A stretch of 64,000 nt of DNA, taken from NCBI GenBank assembly GCA_018268465.1, contig JAFDWN010000008.1:276359-340358 (forward strand), in the 5' to 3' direction. Positions 1 to 10,400 of this stretch are shown here, piece after piece; within the stretch, counting starts at the first letter, position 1, and every line of letters begins with the position of its first letter. Both the position numbers and the translations under genes were made by a program. The notes beneath the pieces were generated by a model, which worked only from the letters and a program-made list of their open reading frames with translations, made no database searches and had not been told where the DNA came from. This stretch comes from Actinomycetota bacterium. Lineage in GTDB: Bacteria; Actinomycetota; Actinomycetes; Mycobacteriales; Mycobacteriaceae.

Positions 1-719
1 GCGTAGTAGGCGTTCTTAGTCATCGAGGTGCCTTTGGGTGCGAGCGCGTAGGCGTTGGAGAACTCCATGCCGGACAACACCGCGCCGGCCTCCACAGCCA
101 TCAGCGCGCCGTCGCCGGTGTCGACGTCGCAGCCCAGCGTCTTGGATTGGAATGCGCACCCACCGGTCGCGAGCACGACCGCCCCGGCCGAGATGCGCAC
201 ACGCATGCCGTCGGCGCGCCGCATCGCGACGGCGCCGGAAACCGTACCCTCGCGGTCGGCGAGTAGGTGCAGCGCCGGGGTGTGGTCGAGGATTCGGACA
301 CCGAGACGCCGCAACCGGATTCGCTGGCGACGCATGTACTCCGGGCCCTGCAGGTCCGCCCGGATCTGGTTGCCACCGCCGTCGACCGGGAACGGGTAGC
401 GCCCGAGCCGGGCGAGTTCGTCCATCCGCACGATCGTGTCGTCGAGCACCCGCGCCATCCAGGAGCGCTCGGTGAGGCCGCCGCCGATCTTTTGGCGTCC
501 GGCCATCGCAGCCTCCCGTAGTTCGGGGACGTCGTCGACGTACCAGACACCGGTGCCCGCCGAGGCGGTGGCGCCGCTGGCCCCTGTGTAGCCCTTGTCC
601 ACGACCACGACGTCGACCCCCGCCTCGGCCGCCTTGATGGCCGCCCAGGTGCCTGCCGGGCCGCCCCCGATCACCAGCACGTCAGTCGAGATCGACTCGG
701 CATGCCGCGGGGCTTTCAC
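1..719 (-). CDS. FAD-dependent oxidoreductase, fumarate reductase/succinate dehydrogenase flavoprotein-like (partial, C-terminus off the window)
   Basis: The reverse strand is open from a GTG at 719 to the window edge, giving about 239 N-terminal residues. A GGGAAGG ribosome-binding site lies about 6 nt upstream of the GTG. Near residue 14 the protein reads VLVIGGGPAGTWAAIKAAEAG, a Rossmann dinucleotide fold, with the ribose-binding Asp of VVVVDKG at the end of the second strand. Further on comes VLATGGCAFQSKTLGCDVDTG, the ATGG segment typical of fumarate-reductase-type flavoproteins, then GDGALMAVEAGA. The family transfers hydride or electrons between a bound FAD and a carboxylate or other small substrate. 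The substrate cannot be told from this half. The gene runs in the same direction as the broken glpK upstream of it, with about 170 bp between them. A similar N-terminus occurs in aspartate oxidase and ketosteroid dehydrogenases, so only the broad family is secure. Confidence 0.8.
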   Translation of the reverse strand, partial: MKAPRHAESISTDVLVIGGGPAGTWAAIKAAEAGVDVVVVDKGYTGASGATASAGTGVWYVDDVPELREAAMAGRQKIGGGLTERSWMARVLDDTIVRMDELARLGRYPFPVDGGGNQIRADLQGPEYMRRQRIRLRRLGVRILDHTPALHLLADREGTVSGAVAMRRADGMRVRISAGAVVLATGGCAFQSKTLGCDVDTGDGALMAVEAGAVLSGMEFSNAYALAPKGTSMTKNAYY

Positions 720-892
720 TCGAATCGCCTTCCCGTGCCGGGCGCGGGATGTGCGCCGCCGGGAGATGCTGCCGCGAAACAGCGCCCGGCGCCAGCGATC
801 GAATCGCCCAGATCCTAACGACTCTGCCTCACAGCGGTATCCGCCGCGGCGGTCGTGTCAGTGTCACGCCGCAATTCCCCGGGCGCGCACGA

Positions 893-2421
893 TCAGTCGA
901 CGTCCACCCAGTCCAGCGTGCGCTGCACGGCCTTACGCCACCCGCGTAGCCGGCAGTGCGTTGCGCCTCGGTCCAGTCCGGCGACCACCGCTTGTCCTCC
1001 TGCCAGTTGGCGCGCAGTTCGTCGGGGTTCGTCCAGAACCCCACCGCCAGGCCGGCGGCGTAGGCCGCGCCCAGCGCGGTGGTTTCGGCGACCACGGGTT
1101 TGACGACCTCGACGCCGACGACGTCGGCCTGGATCTGCATGCACAACTCGTTGGCGGTGATACCGCCGTCGACCTTGAGGACCTCCAGGTGCACACCCGA
1201 GTCGGCCTCCATCGCGTCGACCACATCGCGGGTCTGATAGCAGATCGACTCGAGCGTTGCGCGGGCCAGGTGCGCGTTGGTGTTGTACCGGGACAGCCCG
1301 ACTATCGCCCCCCGCGCATCCGAACGCCAGTACGGTGCGAACAGACCGGAGAAGGCCGGCACGAAGTACACGCCGCCGTTGTCGTCGACCTGGCGTGCCA
1401 GCGATTCACTCTGCGCCGCACCGCTGATGATGCCCAACTGATCGCGCAACCACTGCACCGCCGATCCGGTGACGGCGATCGAACCCTCCAGCGCGTAAAC
1501 GGGTTTCGCATCACCGAACCGGTAGCACACGGTGGTGAGCAGTCCGTGACTGGAGCGCACGATCTTCTCTCCGGTGTTGAGGAGCAGGAAATTGCCTGTC
1601 CCATAGGTGTTCTTGGCCTCCCCGGCGGACAGGCACACCTGACCCACCATCGCCGCCTGCTGGTCACCGAGGATGCCCGTCACCGGTAACTCGCCCTGCA
1701 GCGGACCGCCGGGATGGGTGATGCCGTAGGGATCGGGTGCGGAAGACGACGCGATCGCCGGCAGCATCTGACGCGGAATCCCGAAGAAGGACAACAATTC
1801 GTCGTCCCAGTCCAGGGTCTCCAGGTTCATCAGCATCGTGCGGCTGGCGTTGGTGACGTCGGTGACGTGCACACCGCCGCGCGGTCCGCCGGTGAGGTTC
1901 CACACCACCCACGTGTCCCACGTTCCGAAAATCGCATCGCCGCGTTCGGCGGCCTCGCGGACTCCGTCGACATTCTCCAGGATCCACTGGATCTTGCCTG
2001 CGGAGAAGTACGTCGCCGGCCGCAGGCCGGCCTTCTGCCGGATCACGTCACCGCGCCCGTCGCGGTCCAGCGCCGCGGCGATCCGGTCGGTGCGGGTGTC
2101 CTGCCACACGATGGCGTTGTAGTAGGGCCGTCCCGTCCTGCGGTCCCAGACCAGCGCCGTCTCACGCTGATTGGTGATACCCAATGCCACCAGATCGCTC
2201 GCCGACAGCGCGGAGTTGTTCAGCGCGGACTGCAGCACCGACCCGGTGCGCTCCCAGATTTCGACGGGGTTGTGCTCGACCCAGCCGGCCTGGGGCAGGA
2301 TCTGCTGGTATTCGAATTGGTGGCGCGCCACCTCGCGGCCGGCGTGATCGAAGATCATCGCCCTGGTACTCGTGGTCGCCTGGTCGATCGCCGCGACGGG
2401 AGGCCTTCGTGGACCGCGAGA
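893..2421 (-). pseudogene. glpK: glycerol kinase, broken at both ends (no start codon, late frameshift)
   Basis: The reading frame encodes an almost complete FGGY-family glycerol kinase, which phosphorylates glycerol to glycerol 3-phosphate. Visible family blocks include [57 protein letters not shown] and [12 protein letters not shown]. Two defects are seen. First, upstream of VAAIDQ the frame meets a TGA at 2422-2424 inside a palindromic element, and no ATG, GTG or TTG lies between that stop and VAAIDQ. The first ATG (2358) would remove the ATP phosphate-binding loop. That loop itself reads DQATTSTR instead of the family's DQGTTSTR. Second, near 944 one base is missing: the frame leaves RTAGYAG, and the expected tail [15 protein letters not shown] followed by a stop at 893 lies in the next frame. 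Without the shift the frame runs on to 829. A sequencing error could explain the tail but not the lost start. Growth on glycerol would then need another glpK elsewhere. Confidence 0.75.
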
Positions 2422-2474
2422 TCAGGGTTTCGGCACGCACAGACTCCGACCGCGTGCCGTTACCCTGATCTCGC
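2416..2474. repeat. Palindromic element (23-bp arms, 13-bp loop) at the ruined 5' end of glpK
   Basis: The left arm, 2416-2438 (begins GCGAGATCAGGG), and the right arm, 2452-2474 (ends CCCTGATCTCGC), are reverse complements except for a central TT/TT mismatch of two positions. The 13-bp loop is 2439-2451. It lies between the aldehyde dehydrogenase stop (2490) and the glpK frame. It looks like a dispersed REP- or MITE-like palindrome rather than a plain terminator, because there is no T-tract and the arms are unusually long. It could still terminate aldehyde dehydrogenase transcription. Copy number elsewhere in the genome is unknown. Confidence 0.7.
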
Positions 2475-2489
2475 GCACCTGCCATCGGC

Positions 2490-4013
2490 TCAGAAGAAGC
2501 CGAGGGCCTTGCTGCTGTAGGACACCAGCAGGTTCTTGGTCTGCTGGTAGTGGTCCAGCATCATCTTGTGGTTCTCCCGGCCGATGCCGGACTGCTTGTA
2601 GCCGCCGAACGCCGCATGCGCGGGGTACTGGTGGTAGCAGTTGGTCCACACCCGGCCGGCCTTGATGTCGCGTCCGGCGCGGTAGGCGGTGTTGCCGTCG
2701 CGGCTCCACACCCCGGCACCGAGGCCGTACAGGGTGTCGTTGGCGATGGAGATCGCGTCGTCGTAGTCGCTGAACGAGGTCACCGCCACCACGGGGCCGA
2801 AGATCTCCTCCTGGAACACCCGCATCTTGTTGTTACCGGTGAAGATCGTCGGCGCGACGTAATACCCGCCGTTGAGGTCGCCACCGAGGTCGGCGCGTTC
2901 ACCGCCGGTGACCACCTTGGCGCCCTCGCTCTTGCCGATCTCGATGTAGGACAGGATCTTCTCGAGCTGGTCGTTGGACGCCTGCGCACCGATCATCGTG
3001 GTGGTGTCCAGCGGGTCACCCTGCCGGACCGCCTTGGTGCGGATCGCGGCGAGTTCAAGGAACTCGTCGTAGATGTCGGACTGGATCAGCGAGCGCGACG
3101 GGCAGGTGCACACCTCACCCTGGTTGAGGGCGAACATGGTGAAGCCCTCAAGCGCCTTGTCCTGATAGTCGTCGTTGGCGGCCATCACGTCGGAGAAGAA
3201 GATGTTGGGGCTCTTCCCGCCCAACTCCAGGGTGACCGGGATCAGGTTCTGGCTGGCGTACTGCATGATCAGCCGGCCCGTGGTGGTCTCCCCGGTGAAC
3301 GCGATCTTGGCGATCCGGTTGCTCGACGCCAGCGGCTTGCCCGCCTCCACACCGAACCCGTTGACCACGTTCAGCACGCCGGCGGGCAGCAGGTCACCGA
3401 TCAGCGAGACCAGGTACAGCACCGAGGCCGGCGTCTGCTCGGCGGGCTTGAGGACGACGGCGTTGCCCGCGGCCAGCGCCGGGGCCAGCTTCCACACCGC
3501 CATCAGGATCGGGAAGTTCCACGGGATGATCTGCCCGACCACACCGAGCGGCTCGTGGAAGTGGTAGGCGACGGTGTCGTCGTCGATCTCCGACAGCGAG
3601 CCCTCCTGGGACCGGATGGCCCCGGCGAAGTAGCGGAAGTGGTCGACGGCCAGCGGGATGTCCGCGGCCAGGGTCTCGCGGACGGGCTTGCCGTTGTCCC
3701 AGGACTCGGCGACGGCGATCGACTCGAGGTTCTCCTCGATGCGGTCGGCGACCTTGTTGAGGATCACGGCGCGCTCGGCGGCCGAGGTCTTCCCCCAGGC
3801 CGGCGCGGCGGCGTGAGCCGCATCCAGCGCCTTCTCGACGTCGGACGCGTCGGACCGGGCCACCTCGCAGAACACCTCGCCGGTCACCGGGGTCCGGTTC
3901 TCGAAGTACTGGCCGCCGTTCGGCGGTACCCACTGGCCCCCGATGAAGTTGTCGTAGCGAGGCTGGAAGGACATCACCGAGCCCTCGGCACCAGGTCGCG
4001 CGTACACAGTCAT
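2490..4013 (-). CDS. NAD-dependent aldehyde dehydrogenase (acetaldehyde dehydrogenase, ExaC/AldB type)
   Basis: The 507-aa protein oxidises aldehydes to carboxylic acids with NAD(P)+ in the cytoplasm. The ATG at 4013 follows AGGAGAACTCC. The full ALDH fold is present: [19 protein letters not shown] (the N of the active site), [10 protein letters not shown] (cofactor-binding Lys), LELGGKSP (general-base Glu near residue 268) and [11 protein letters not shown], with the catalytic Cys at residue 302. Pairing this Cys with a second at 304 and ending in a [11 protein letters not shown] tail is characteristic of acetaldehyde dehydrogenases of the ExaC/AldB group. A GAF-domain regulator lies just upstream on the same strand, an arrangement common for alcohol and aldehyde catabolic genes. 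The broken glpK follows. The substrate is inferred from family, not shown. Confidence 0.9.
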   Translation of the reverse strand: MTVYARPGAEGSVMSFQPRYDNFIGGQWVPPNGGQYFENRTPVTGEVFCEVARSDASDVEKALDAAHAAAPAWGKTSAAERAVILNKVADRIEENLESIAVAESWDNGKPVRETLAADIPLAVDHFRYFAGAIRSQEGSLSEIDDDTVAYHFHEPLGVVGQIIPWNFPILMAVWKLAPALAAGNAVVLKPAEQTPASVLYLVSLIGDLLPAGVLNVVNGFGVEAGKPLASSNRIAKIAFTGETTTGRLIMQYASQNLIPVTLELGGKSPNIFFSDVMAANDDYQDKALEGFTMFALNQGEVCTCPSRSLIQSDIYDEFLELAAIRTKAVRQGDPLDTTTMIGAQASNDQLEKILSYIEIGKSEGAKVVTGGERADLGGDLNGGYYVAPTIFTGNNKMRVFQEEIFGPVVAVTSFSDYDDAISIANDTLYGLGAGVWSRDGNTAYRAGRDIKAGRVWTNCYHQYPAHAAFGGYKQSGIGRENHKMMLDHYQQTKNLLVSYSSKALGFF

Positions 4014-4116
4014 GGAGTTCTCCTGCCTTCAATCCACACGGAATGTGTCGGTAATCACTGAAGGTAGGTAGCAGGGGGTTGCAGCACAGTTGCAAGGGTT
4101 GCAACGCCGCGGAAAG

Positions 4117-5406
4117 TCAGGCGAGTTCGAAGTCCAGCCCGGCCAGGTGGCCGCGGGCCTGCGCCCGTGCCACCGAACCGGCGGGGGCGCGGTCGTGCAG
4201 CAGCCGCCATCCGTGCCGGTCGTCGCGCCCTTCGGGCAGGTCGAGCCACCGCCGCAGCAGGGCGAGGTCCCCCTTGGCCGATGCGGCCAGCACGGCGCCC
4301 CGCAGACTCGCACTCAATTCGGTGCGCAGCCGCGCGATGGCCGGCGACACCGATTGCGGCAGCAACTCGCCGGTGTAGGCATCCAGCGCGGCGACGACGT
4401 CACCGCGCTCCAGGGCGTCGAACACGTCGCCGACATCGCTGGCCACCGGTTCGAGCAGCCGGTACGGGCGCGAGGTGATGGAGGTGCCGCCGATGACCCT
4501 GCGCAGGCGCGACATCTCGGCGCGGATGGTGACGACGTCGAGGTCCTTGTCGTCGAGCAGCATCGCGAGGTGGTCGGCGCTGAGGCCCTCGGGGTGGCGG
4601 GTGAGCAGCACGAGGATATCGGCATGCCGGCCGGCCAGCGGGCTGACCTGCCGTTGCCCGCGTTCGTCGGTGTTGTGCCAGCGCGGCCGGTCGGCGCCGA
4701 GCACGGTGAGCCGCGCGGCCGCTTCCTGCACCGCGGGCGCGGTCAGCCGGACCACGGCGAGGTGGTTCTCGACGGCGACGACCGTCGCGCGGACCAGCGC
4801 CAGCGTCTGCGGTGAGGCCACCTGGGGCCCGCCGGTCAGGTCGATCGCCCCGAGCAGTGCGCCGGTGGTGGGGTCGTGGACGGGTACCGCGGTGCAGTTC
4901 CACGGCTGGACGATGCGCGAAAAGTGCTCCGATCCGCGGATCTGCAACTCGCGGTCGAGTGCCAGCGCGGTGCCGGGGGCGTTGGTGCCCGCGCTGCGTT
5001 CGCTCCAGTCGGCACCGGGCACGAAGTTCATCGCCGCGGCACGCCGGCAGGCCTTGCCGTCCCCCTCCACCCACAGCAGGGTGCCGTCGGCGCCGGTCAC
5101 GGCGACGACCACACCCGAGTCGGCGGCGTCGTCGACCAGCAAGCGGCGGATGACGGGCAGCGCCGAGGACAACGGATGGGCGTTGCGCAGTTCGTCGATG
5201 CTGCGGGTGACCGATTGGGCGCCGTCCAGGTCGGGGTCGACGCCGGTGGCCAGGCTGCGCTGCCAACTCTCCACGACGACCTTGCGCAGCGGTGCGTTGT
5301 CGAGATCGGAGGCGTCGACCTGACCCGCGACGAACATCTCGTGCAGGGCACGAACGGCCGCCGAGGGGACCCGGGCCATTGCCCGCCCGCCCGGAATCTT
5401 CGACAT
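4117..5406 (-). CDS. GAF-domain transcriptional regulator (AcoR-like sensor half, no AAA+ domain)
   Basis: From ATG 5406 the product is about 429 aa. An in-frame GTG at 5412, better spaced from the GAGGAG at 5422-5427, may be the true start. Residues around 25-70 (VESWQRSLATGVDPD, RSIDELRNAHPLSSALPVIRRLL) and the GAF core (SGVVVAVTGADGTLLWVEG, SAGTNAPGTALALDRELQIRGSEHF, GALLGAIDLTGG) match the N-terminal sensor of AcoR/acetoin-type activators. The sigma-54 AAA+ domain of those proteins is missing. Instead a C-terminal region follows, with DILVLLTRHPEGLSADHLAMLL and TIRAEMSRLRRVIGG that looks like a winged-helix DNA-binding fold. Mycobacteria lack sigma-54, so a stand-alone GAF/wHTH form fits. 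It probably controls the aldehyde dehydrogenase gene 103 bp downstream, in response to a small ligand that cannot be named. Confidence 0.75.
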   Translation of the reverse strand: MSKIPGGRAMARVPSAAVRALHEMFVAGQVDASDLDNAPLRKVVVESWQRSLATGVDPDLDGAQSVTRSIDELRNAHPLSSALPVIRRLLVDDAADSGVVVAVTGADGTLLWVEGDGKACRRAAAMNFVPGADWSERSAGTNAPGTALALDRELQIRGSEHFSRIVQPWNCTAVPVHDPTTGALLGAIDLTGGPQVASPQTLALVRATVVAVENHLAVVRLTAPAVQEAAARLTVLGADRPRWHNTDERGQRQVSPLAGRHADILVLLTRHPEGLSADHLAMLLDDKDLDVVTIRAEMSRLRRVIGGTSITSRPYRLLEPVASDVGDVFDALERGDVVAALDAYTGELLPQSVSPAIARLRTELSASLRGAVLAASAKGDLALLRRWLDLPEGRDDRHGWRLLHDRAPAGSVARAQARGHLAGLDFELA

Positions 5407-5596
5407 CGCCACGGCCACCACACTCCTCGTGCGGCACCGGTTGCGCTGGTCGCCGCACGTTGCCGCAACAATAGTTGAAGCCCGGCCGCCACAGCCAGGT
5501 GACGGCACCGCCGACCGGATGGCGGCCCCGTGCGGTCCCGCGGGCTCCCCTCCCGTCGGGACCGCACTGGCCTGTCAGTGCCGGCCGGCGCCGGGG

Positions 5597-5893
5597 TCAG
5601 TACCCCCAGGCCGATGCGGCACTGCGGTCGGTGGCGGCGATGTCGTCGGCCCCGTCGCGGACGGCGTTGCCCAGTCGGAACAGGATGTCGTTGAGCGCCG
5701 CGGCGGACTGATTCCACCGGGTCTGCTCGACGCGGTACGCCTCGGCCGCGTCGCGGGTCCACACCTGCTGCAACGGCACGATCTGCGCGCGCAGCTCGTC
5801 GAGGGCGGCGTTGAACCGGGCAGACGTCGTATGAATCTCCTGGCGCACCGAATATTCGATCTCGTCGAAGTTGTAGGACAGCACCCCGTCCAC
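5597..5893 (-). CDS. esxT: ESX-4 WXG100-family secreted protein EsxT
   Basis: The 98-aa protein (GTG start at 5893, GGAG 7 nt upstream) begins MDGVLSYNFDEIEYSVRQEI and aligns by eye along its length with the M. tuberculosis EsxT protein. It is predicted to form a helical hairpin whose turn carries VWTRDAAEAYRVEQ. The W is present but the Gly of the WXG motif is replaced by Arg. The C-terminal Y-x3-D/E-type signal expected on one partner of the heterodimer is not obvious. It should pair with EsxU, encoded 32 bp upstream, and be secreted by the ESX-4 core. It is the last gene of the leftward ESX-4 operon. Confidence 0.93.
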   Translation of the reverse strand: MDGVLSYNFDEIEYSVRQEIHTTSARFNAALDELRAQIVPLQQVWTRDAAEAYRVEQTRWNQSAAALNDILFRLGNAVRDGADDIAATDRSAASAWGY

Positions 5894-5925
5894 GGATCAC
5901 TCCAATCTGTTGTCGTCGTAACGGT

Positions 5926-6249
5926 TCAGAGCCCGCCGGCCAGTCCGCCGATCCGCTGCGCGTGGTGGTCACCCGCCTCGCGGAGGGTCCGTTCGTTGAC
6001 GCGGATGGTCTCGGCGATGCGTTGCAGCGCGGCGTGCAGCGTGACGGACTCTGCATTCCAGCGGTCCACCACCTCCTTGAACCGGGCGGCCGCGACACCG
6101 CCCCACACCGAGGGCGGCACGCTGCTCATCCGGCCGATGAAGGACTGCAACATCGCCCGGATCTCGTCGTTGCTGGTGTCGATCCGGCCCGCGACCGCGC
6201 TCATGAGGTCGAAGTCGGTGGACAGTGATCCGCCTGCTGGGGTGGTCAT
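5926..6249 (-). CDS. esxU: ESX-4 WXG100-family secreted protein EsxU
   Basis: The 107-aa helical protein starts at ATG 6249 after GGAAGGATCTCC. It contains [24 protein letters not shown], where SVWGG forms the WXG turn between two long helices. Family knowledge says EsxT and EsxU form a heterodimer and are the substrates of ESX-4. In rapidly growing mycobacteria ESX-4 takes part in conjugal DNA transfer and heme use, depending on species. The gene sits 81 bp downstream of the ESX-4 accessory protein gene and 32 bp upstream of esxT. Confidence 0.93.
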   Translation of the reverse strand: MTTPAGGSLSTDFDLMSAVAGRIDTSNDEIRAMLQSFIGRMSSVPPSVWGGVAAARFKEVVDRWNAESVTLHAALQRIAETIRVNERTLREAGDHHAQRIGGLAGGL

Positions 6250-6330
6250 GGAGATCCTTCCGGGCCGGTGAGACGCGCTATCGGGATACGTGGATAGGAC
6301 GGCGGCGCCGCGGCGGCGGTTCCCCCGGAT

Positions 6331-7497
6331 TCAGAACACCGCATGTGCCGAGCGCACCGCCTCGTCGCACACCGCGAGCACGTCGTGTTCACGGCCACGG
6401 GGGCTCTGGCATCCGATGCCGATCCGCACGGCGCCGTCGATCAGGACAGCCCACCCGATGTCGTGGCCCGGCCGGGTCTCGCGGTAGGTGACGACGTCCC
6501 GGCCCGCGCGGTTGTCGGCCGGGCGGAAGTCGGCGAACACCCCCGGCGGCTGTTCGTCGAGGAGGTCGCGCAGCACGCGCGCCGCCTCCGGCAGCGGCTG
6601 GCGCAGCGGCACCGGCGACTGCACGACGAGCACGGCGGTGTGGGGGTCCCCCGGCGACACCACCTGCAGCCGGGCCGATCCCGGCCCCGCGGTGATCCGC
6701 TGCACCATCCACGCCGCCGGGATCCGCACCCCCACGCGTCCTTCCACAAGCAGTGTCGTCGGGGTGTCCACAGCCTGCGGGGCACCCGCGGGGAGCGTGG
6801 CGAGCGCACCGCAGACGGCCGCGGCGCACAGCACCGATCCGGCCGCGCGAAACGCGGGTCGGCGCCGGCGCGGCGGGGACACGGGCGGGCGTTCGGCGCC
6901 CGACGAGGCCAGGGCCGCGCGCCGTGTCACCAGGCCGGGTTCGGCGATGGTCACCGCCGCCCCCGCTGTCGTGAGGCGTTCGGCGAGCGCCGCCGCGAGC
7001 CGGGCCCCGCCGGGTACCCCGGGGGGCGCGTCGAGCAGTACGGTGCGCGCCGCGCCGATCGTGTCGGCGACGGCGGCGGCGATACCGGTATCGGCGTCGG
7101 CGGTGTCGCCGATCCGGGGTATTGCGGCGTCGATCGCCCCGCCGGTGGTGACGACGACCATCTCACCGGCGATCTCGACCACCGCCGAGATCCCGCCCGT
7201 CGCGAGCACCCCGGCACGCGCCAGCACGACGGCCTGCGGTGCGACGGCGCGGGCGGCGTCGCGGATGCGGGCGATGCGGCGCGCCGACCACCATGACGGG
7301 CACACGACCACCGCCGGGCCGCGCCGCGACCCCGTCGCGGTCAGCAGAACGTCCCGCCACAGGTCTGCCACCGGTACCGGCCGCTCGTCGAGCAGCGCGA
7401 TGTCGTCGTCGATGTGTTCGAGGGCGGCCGCCGCGGCGGCGCTGCCCGCGGGTCCGCGCACGGCGGCGGGGCCCACTTCGACCACGGTCACGGTCAT
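6331..7497 (-). CDS. Type VII secretion-associated protein (ESX-4 accessory, Rv3446c-like)
   Basis: The 388-aa protein starts at ATG 7497, inside the last codons of eccC4 with an ATGA overlap (eccC4 ends at 7494), which indicates translational coupling. The N-terminal half is an Ala/Val-rich actin-like or ASKHA-looking domain (VTVVEVGPAAVRGP, AVVVCPSWWSARRIARIRDAA, EIAGEMVVVTTGG). A single membrane segment follows near residues 220-240 (FRAAGSVLCAAAVCGALATL). The C-terminal part, presumably extracytoplasmic, carries VEGRVGVRIPAAWMVQRITAGPGSARLQVVSP, typical of type VII secretion-associated proteins. The position between eccC4 and esxU is the same as Rv3446c in M. tuberculosis. The biochemical role is not established. 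Confidence 0.88.
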   Translation of the reverse strand: MTVTVVEVGPAAVRGPAGSAAAAAALEHIDDDIALLDERPVPVADLWRDVLLTATGSRRGPAVVVCPSWWSARRIARIRDAARAVAPQAVVLARAGVLATGGISAVVEIAGEMVVVTTGGAIDAAIPRIGDTADADTGIAAAVADTIGAARTVLLDAPPGVPGGARLAAALAERLTTAGAAVTIAEPGLVTRRAALASSGAERPPVSPPRRRRPAFRAAGSVLCAAAVCGALATLPAGAPQAVDTPTTLLVEGRVGVRIPAAWMVQRITAGPGSARLQVVSPGDPHTAVLVVQSPVPLRQPLPEAARVLRDLLDEQPPGVFADFRPADNRAGRDVVTYRETRPGHDIGWAVLIDGAVRIGIGCQSPRGREHDVLAVCDEAVRSAHAVF

Positions 7498-10400
7498 GGC
7501 GGGTCGGTCCAGCCCACCTGGATCAGCTGCGGGGGCCCACCGCGCGTGAGCAGTGTGGCGCGCCCCGGTGGGAGCAGCGACGGCCGCACCGACCCGAGCA
7601 GCGGCCCCTCGTCCGGGTTGGCACTCATCATCAATCCCGCGCAGCCCTGCTCCCGCAGCTGCGTCAGCATCGGGTCGAACAGGGCGCGGGCGGCTCCGCC
7701 GGATCGACGGGCCACCACCATATGCAGCCCCAGATCGGCGGCGTGCGGCACCAACTCCCCGAGCGGACCGAGCGGGTTGCCCGCGGCCGCCGCCACCAGG
7801 TCGTAGTCGTCGACGACGACGTAGATCTCCGGGCCCGACCACCACGACCTGTCCCGCAGCTGCCGCTGGGTGACCTCCGCCCCCGGCAGCCGGGCGGTGA
7901 GCACGCCGAGCAGGTCGGCTACCTGCGCGGCCAGCGTGACCGCCGACATGGCGTAGCCGAACAGGTGGCTCGACTCGACGACGCCCAACAGCGTGCGGCG
8001 ATAGTCGACCATCAGCAGCGCCACGGTGCCGGCGGTGTGGTTGCCGACGATGTCGGTGCACAGCGTTCGCAGTGCGGCCGTCTTTCCGCACTGCGGCTCG
8101 CCGAGCATCAGCAGGTGGGGTTGCTCGACGAGATCGACTGTCATGGGCTGTAATTCGCGCTCGCCGAGGCCGAGCAGAAGACGCCCGGCGCGACGCCGGC
8201 CCACCCGCTCGGCCACCTCCTCGTAACGCACGTGCGCGGGCAGCAGCCGCACCGGCGGGGCATGCCGGTCGGGGTGGCGCGTGTGTAACACCTCGCCCGC
8301 CGCGGCGATCGCCTCCCCGAGGCCCTCGGCGGCGGATCTGCCGTCGAGCCGCGGCAGCGCGATCACGAATTCGTGCCCGGTGCGGGTGATTCCGCGGCCG
8401 GCAGGACAGTCGCCGAGGCCCCGGGCCAGCCTGCGATCCATCTCCGACTCCGCCGGGTCCCCCAGACGCAGCTCGATGCGGGTACCCAGCTGGTCCTTGA
8501 TCGCGGGGCGGATCTCCGACCAGCGCGACGCCGCGATCACGACATGGATACCGAACGAAAGACCCTGAGCGGCAATAGCTGACACCGAGTTCTCCAGGGT
8601 GTCGAACTCGTGACGCAGCCCGGCCCAACCGTCGACGACCAGGAACACGTCGCCGAATCCGTCGTCGCAGTCGGTGTCCCCCGCGGCGCGTCTGCGCCGG
8701 TATTCGCCGATCGAATCGATACCGAGCCGGCGGAACAGGGCGTCGCGTGAGCACATCAACGACTCCAGCTCCGCCACCGTGCGGCGCACCAGATCGACGT
8801 CCAGCCGGCCCGCCACCGACCCGACGTGCGGCAGGGCACGCATCGCCGACAGTGCTCCACCGCCGAAGTCCAGGCAGTACATCTGGACCTCGGCGGGCGG
8901 GTGGGTGGCCGCCAGGGCGAGCAGCAGCGTACGCACCGCCGTCGACTTTCCCGCGCGGGGTCCGCCCACCACGGCCACATTGCCCTGCGCCCCGGCCAGA
9001 TCGACGACGTGCGGGTCCCGGCGCTGGTCGAAGGGGCGGTCCGTCAGCCCGATCGCCACAGTCAGGGGTGCGGCGGACATGGGTAGCACGGCGTCCAGCG
9101 GCGGCGATTCCCGCAGCGGCGCAAGCCATACCGGATGAGCCGCGGTGCCGTGACCGGCCAGCCGGTCCAGTACCGCGTCGAGGACGGTGACCGCGCCCGC
9201 ATCGTCGCCGGGTCCGCGCTCGTCGGGTCCGGTGGCGCAGACCGGTGTGGCGGTGAAGACCGGTGCGGCGGCGGCGGCCGGTGCGGGCCTCGTGGTGACG
9301 GCCCGACCGCCCGAGACGAACGCGGACCGGAACCGGGTGAGCTCGCCGGATGCGGATCTGAGGTAGGCCGCCCCCGGCTCGCCGGGCAGGTGGTACGCGT
9401 CGGGTACGCCGAGCACAGCACGGGAGTCGCTGGCGGAGAACGTCTTCAGGCAGATTCGGTAGGACAGGTGAGTCTCCAGGCCCCGTAGCCGTCCCTCGTC
9501 GAGACGCTGGCTGGCCAGCAGCAGGTGCATGCCCAGTGAGCGGCCCAGCCGGCCGATGGCGACGAACAGTTCGGCGAAGTCGGGATGGCGGCTGAGGAGT
9601 TCGGAGAACTCGTCGACGATCATCAACACCGCGGGCAGTGCGGGCAGTGGTGCGCCGGCGTCACGCACCCGGGCGTACTCCGCGATATTGCCGACGTTGC
9701 CCGCCGCCCGCAACGCTTCCTGCCTGCGATTCATCTCTCCGGCCAGCGCGTCGCGCATCCGCGCCACCAGATGCGCCTCGTCGGCGAGGTTGGTGATGAC
9801 GGATGCCACGTGCCGGAGCCGGTCGAAACCCAGGAATGTCGCACCGCCTTTGAAGTCCACCAGGATCAGGTTGAGCGCCTCGGGCGGATGGGCGGCGGCC
9901 AGCCCCAGGGTCAGCGTCCGCAGGAACTCCGACTTCCCCGATCCCGTTGCGCCGATGCACAACCCGTGCGGACCCATACCCTGCTGCGCGGCCTCCTTGA
10001 GATCCAGTTCCACGACCCCGCCGTCGTCGTCGAGGCCGATCGGCACCCGCAGATGTGTACGCGCATCCCGGGGCCGCCACAGGACCGCGGGCTCGATTCG
10101 GCCGGGATCGGCGATCCCCATCAGATCGGCCCAGTCCCGGTACGCGGTGCGTGGCTGCCCGTGCCCAGAGGATCCCGCGCGAAACCGGGCCAGTCGCCGG
10201 GCACAGATCTGCGCCTGCGCCGGTGTGAGGCGGTCGGGGTGCACCGGCACCGGGTCCTCGTCGGCGCCGTCGATCCTCGACACCCCGTCGGGGTCGATCC
10301 GCAGCCGCAGTCCGGCCGCCGCGGCCTCGCCGTTGCCCACGGTCAGCACCGTCACACCCGTGACACCGTCCGCGGGCGTCTCGCATCCGTTGGGGGCGAG

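Noticed and set aside
595-1689. A 364-codon open frame opposite the glpK remnant and the start of the FAD gene
   Set aside because: No motif; both strands of high-GC DNA stay open and the glpK frame explains the composition.
2550-4061. A 503-codon open frame opposite the aldehyde dehydrogenase
   Set aside because: It mirrors the high-GC third positions of the real gene, has no recognisable domain and is His/Asp/Val/Gly-biased, as antisense frames are.
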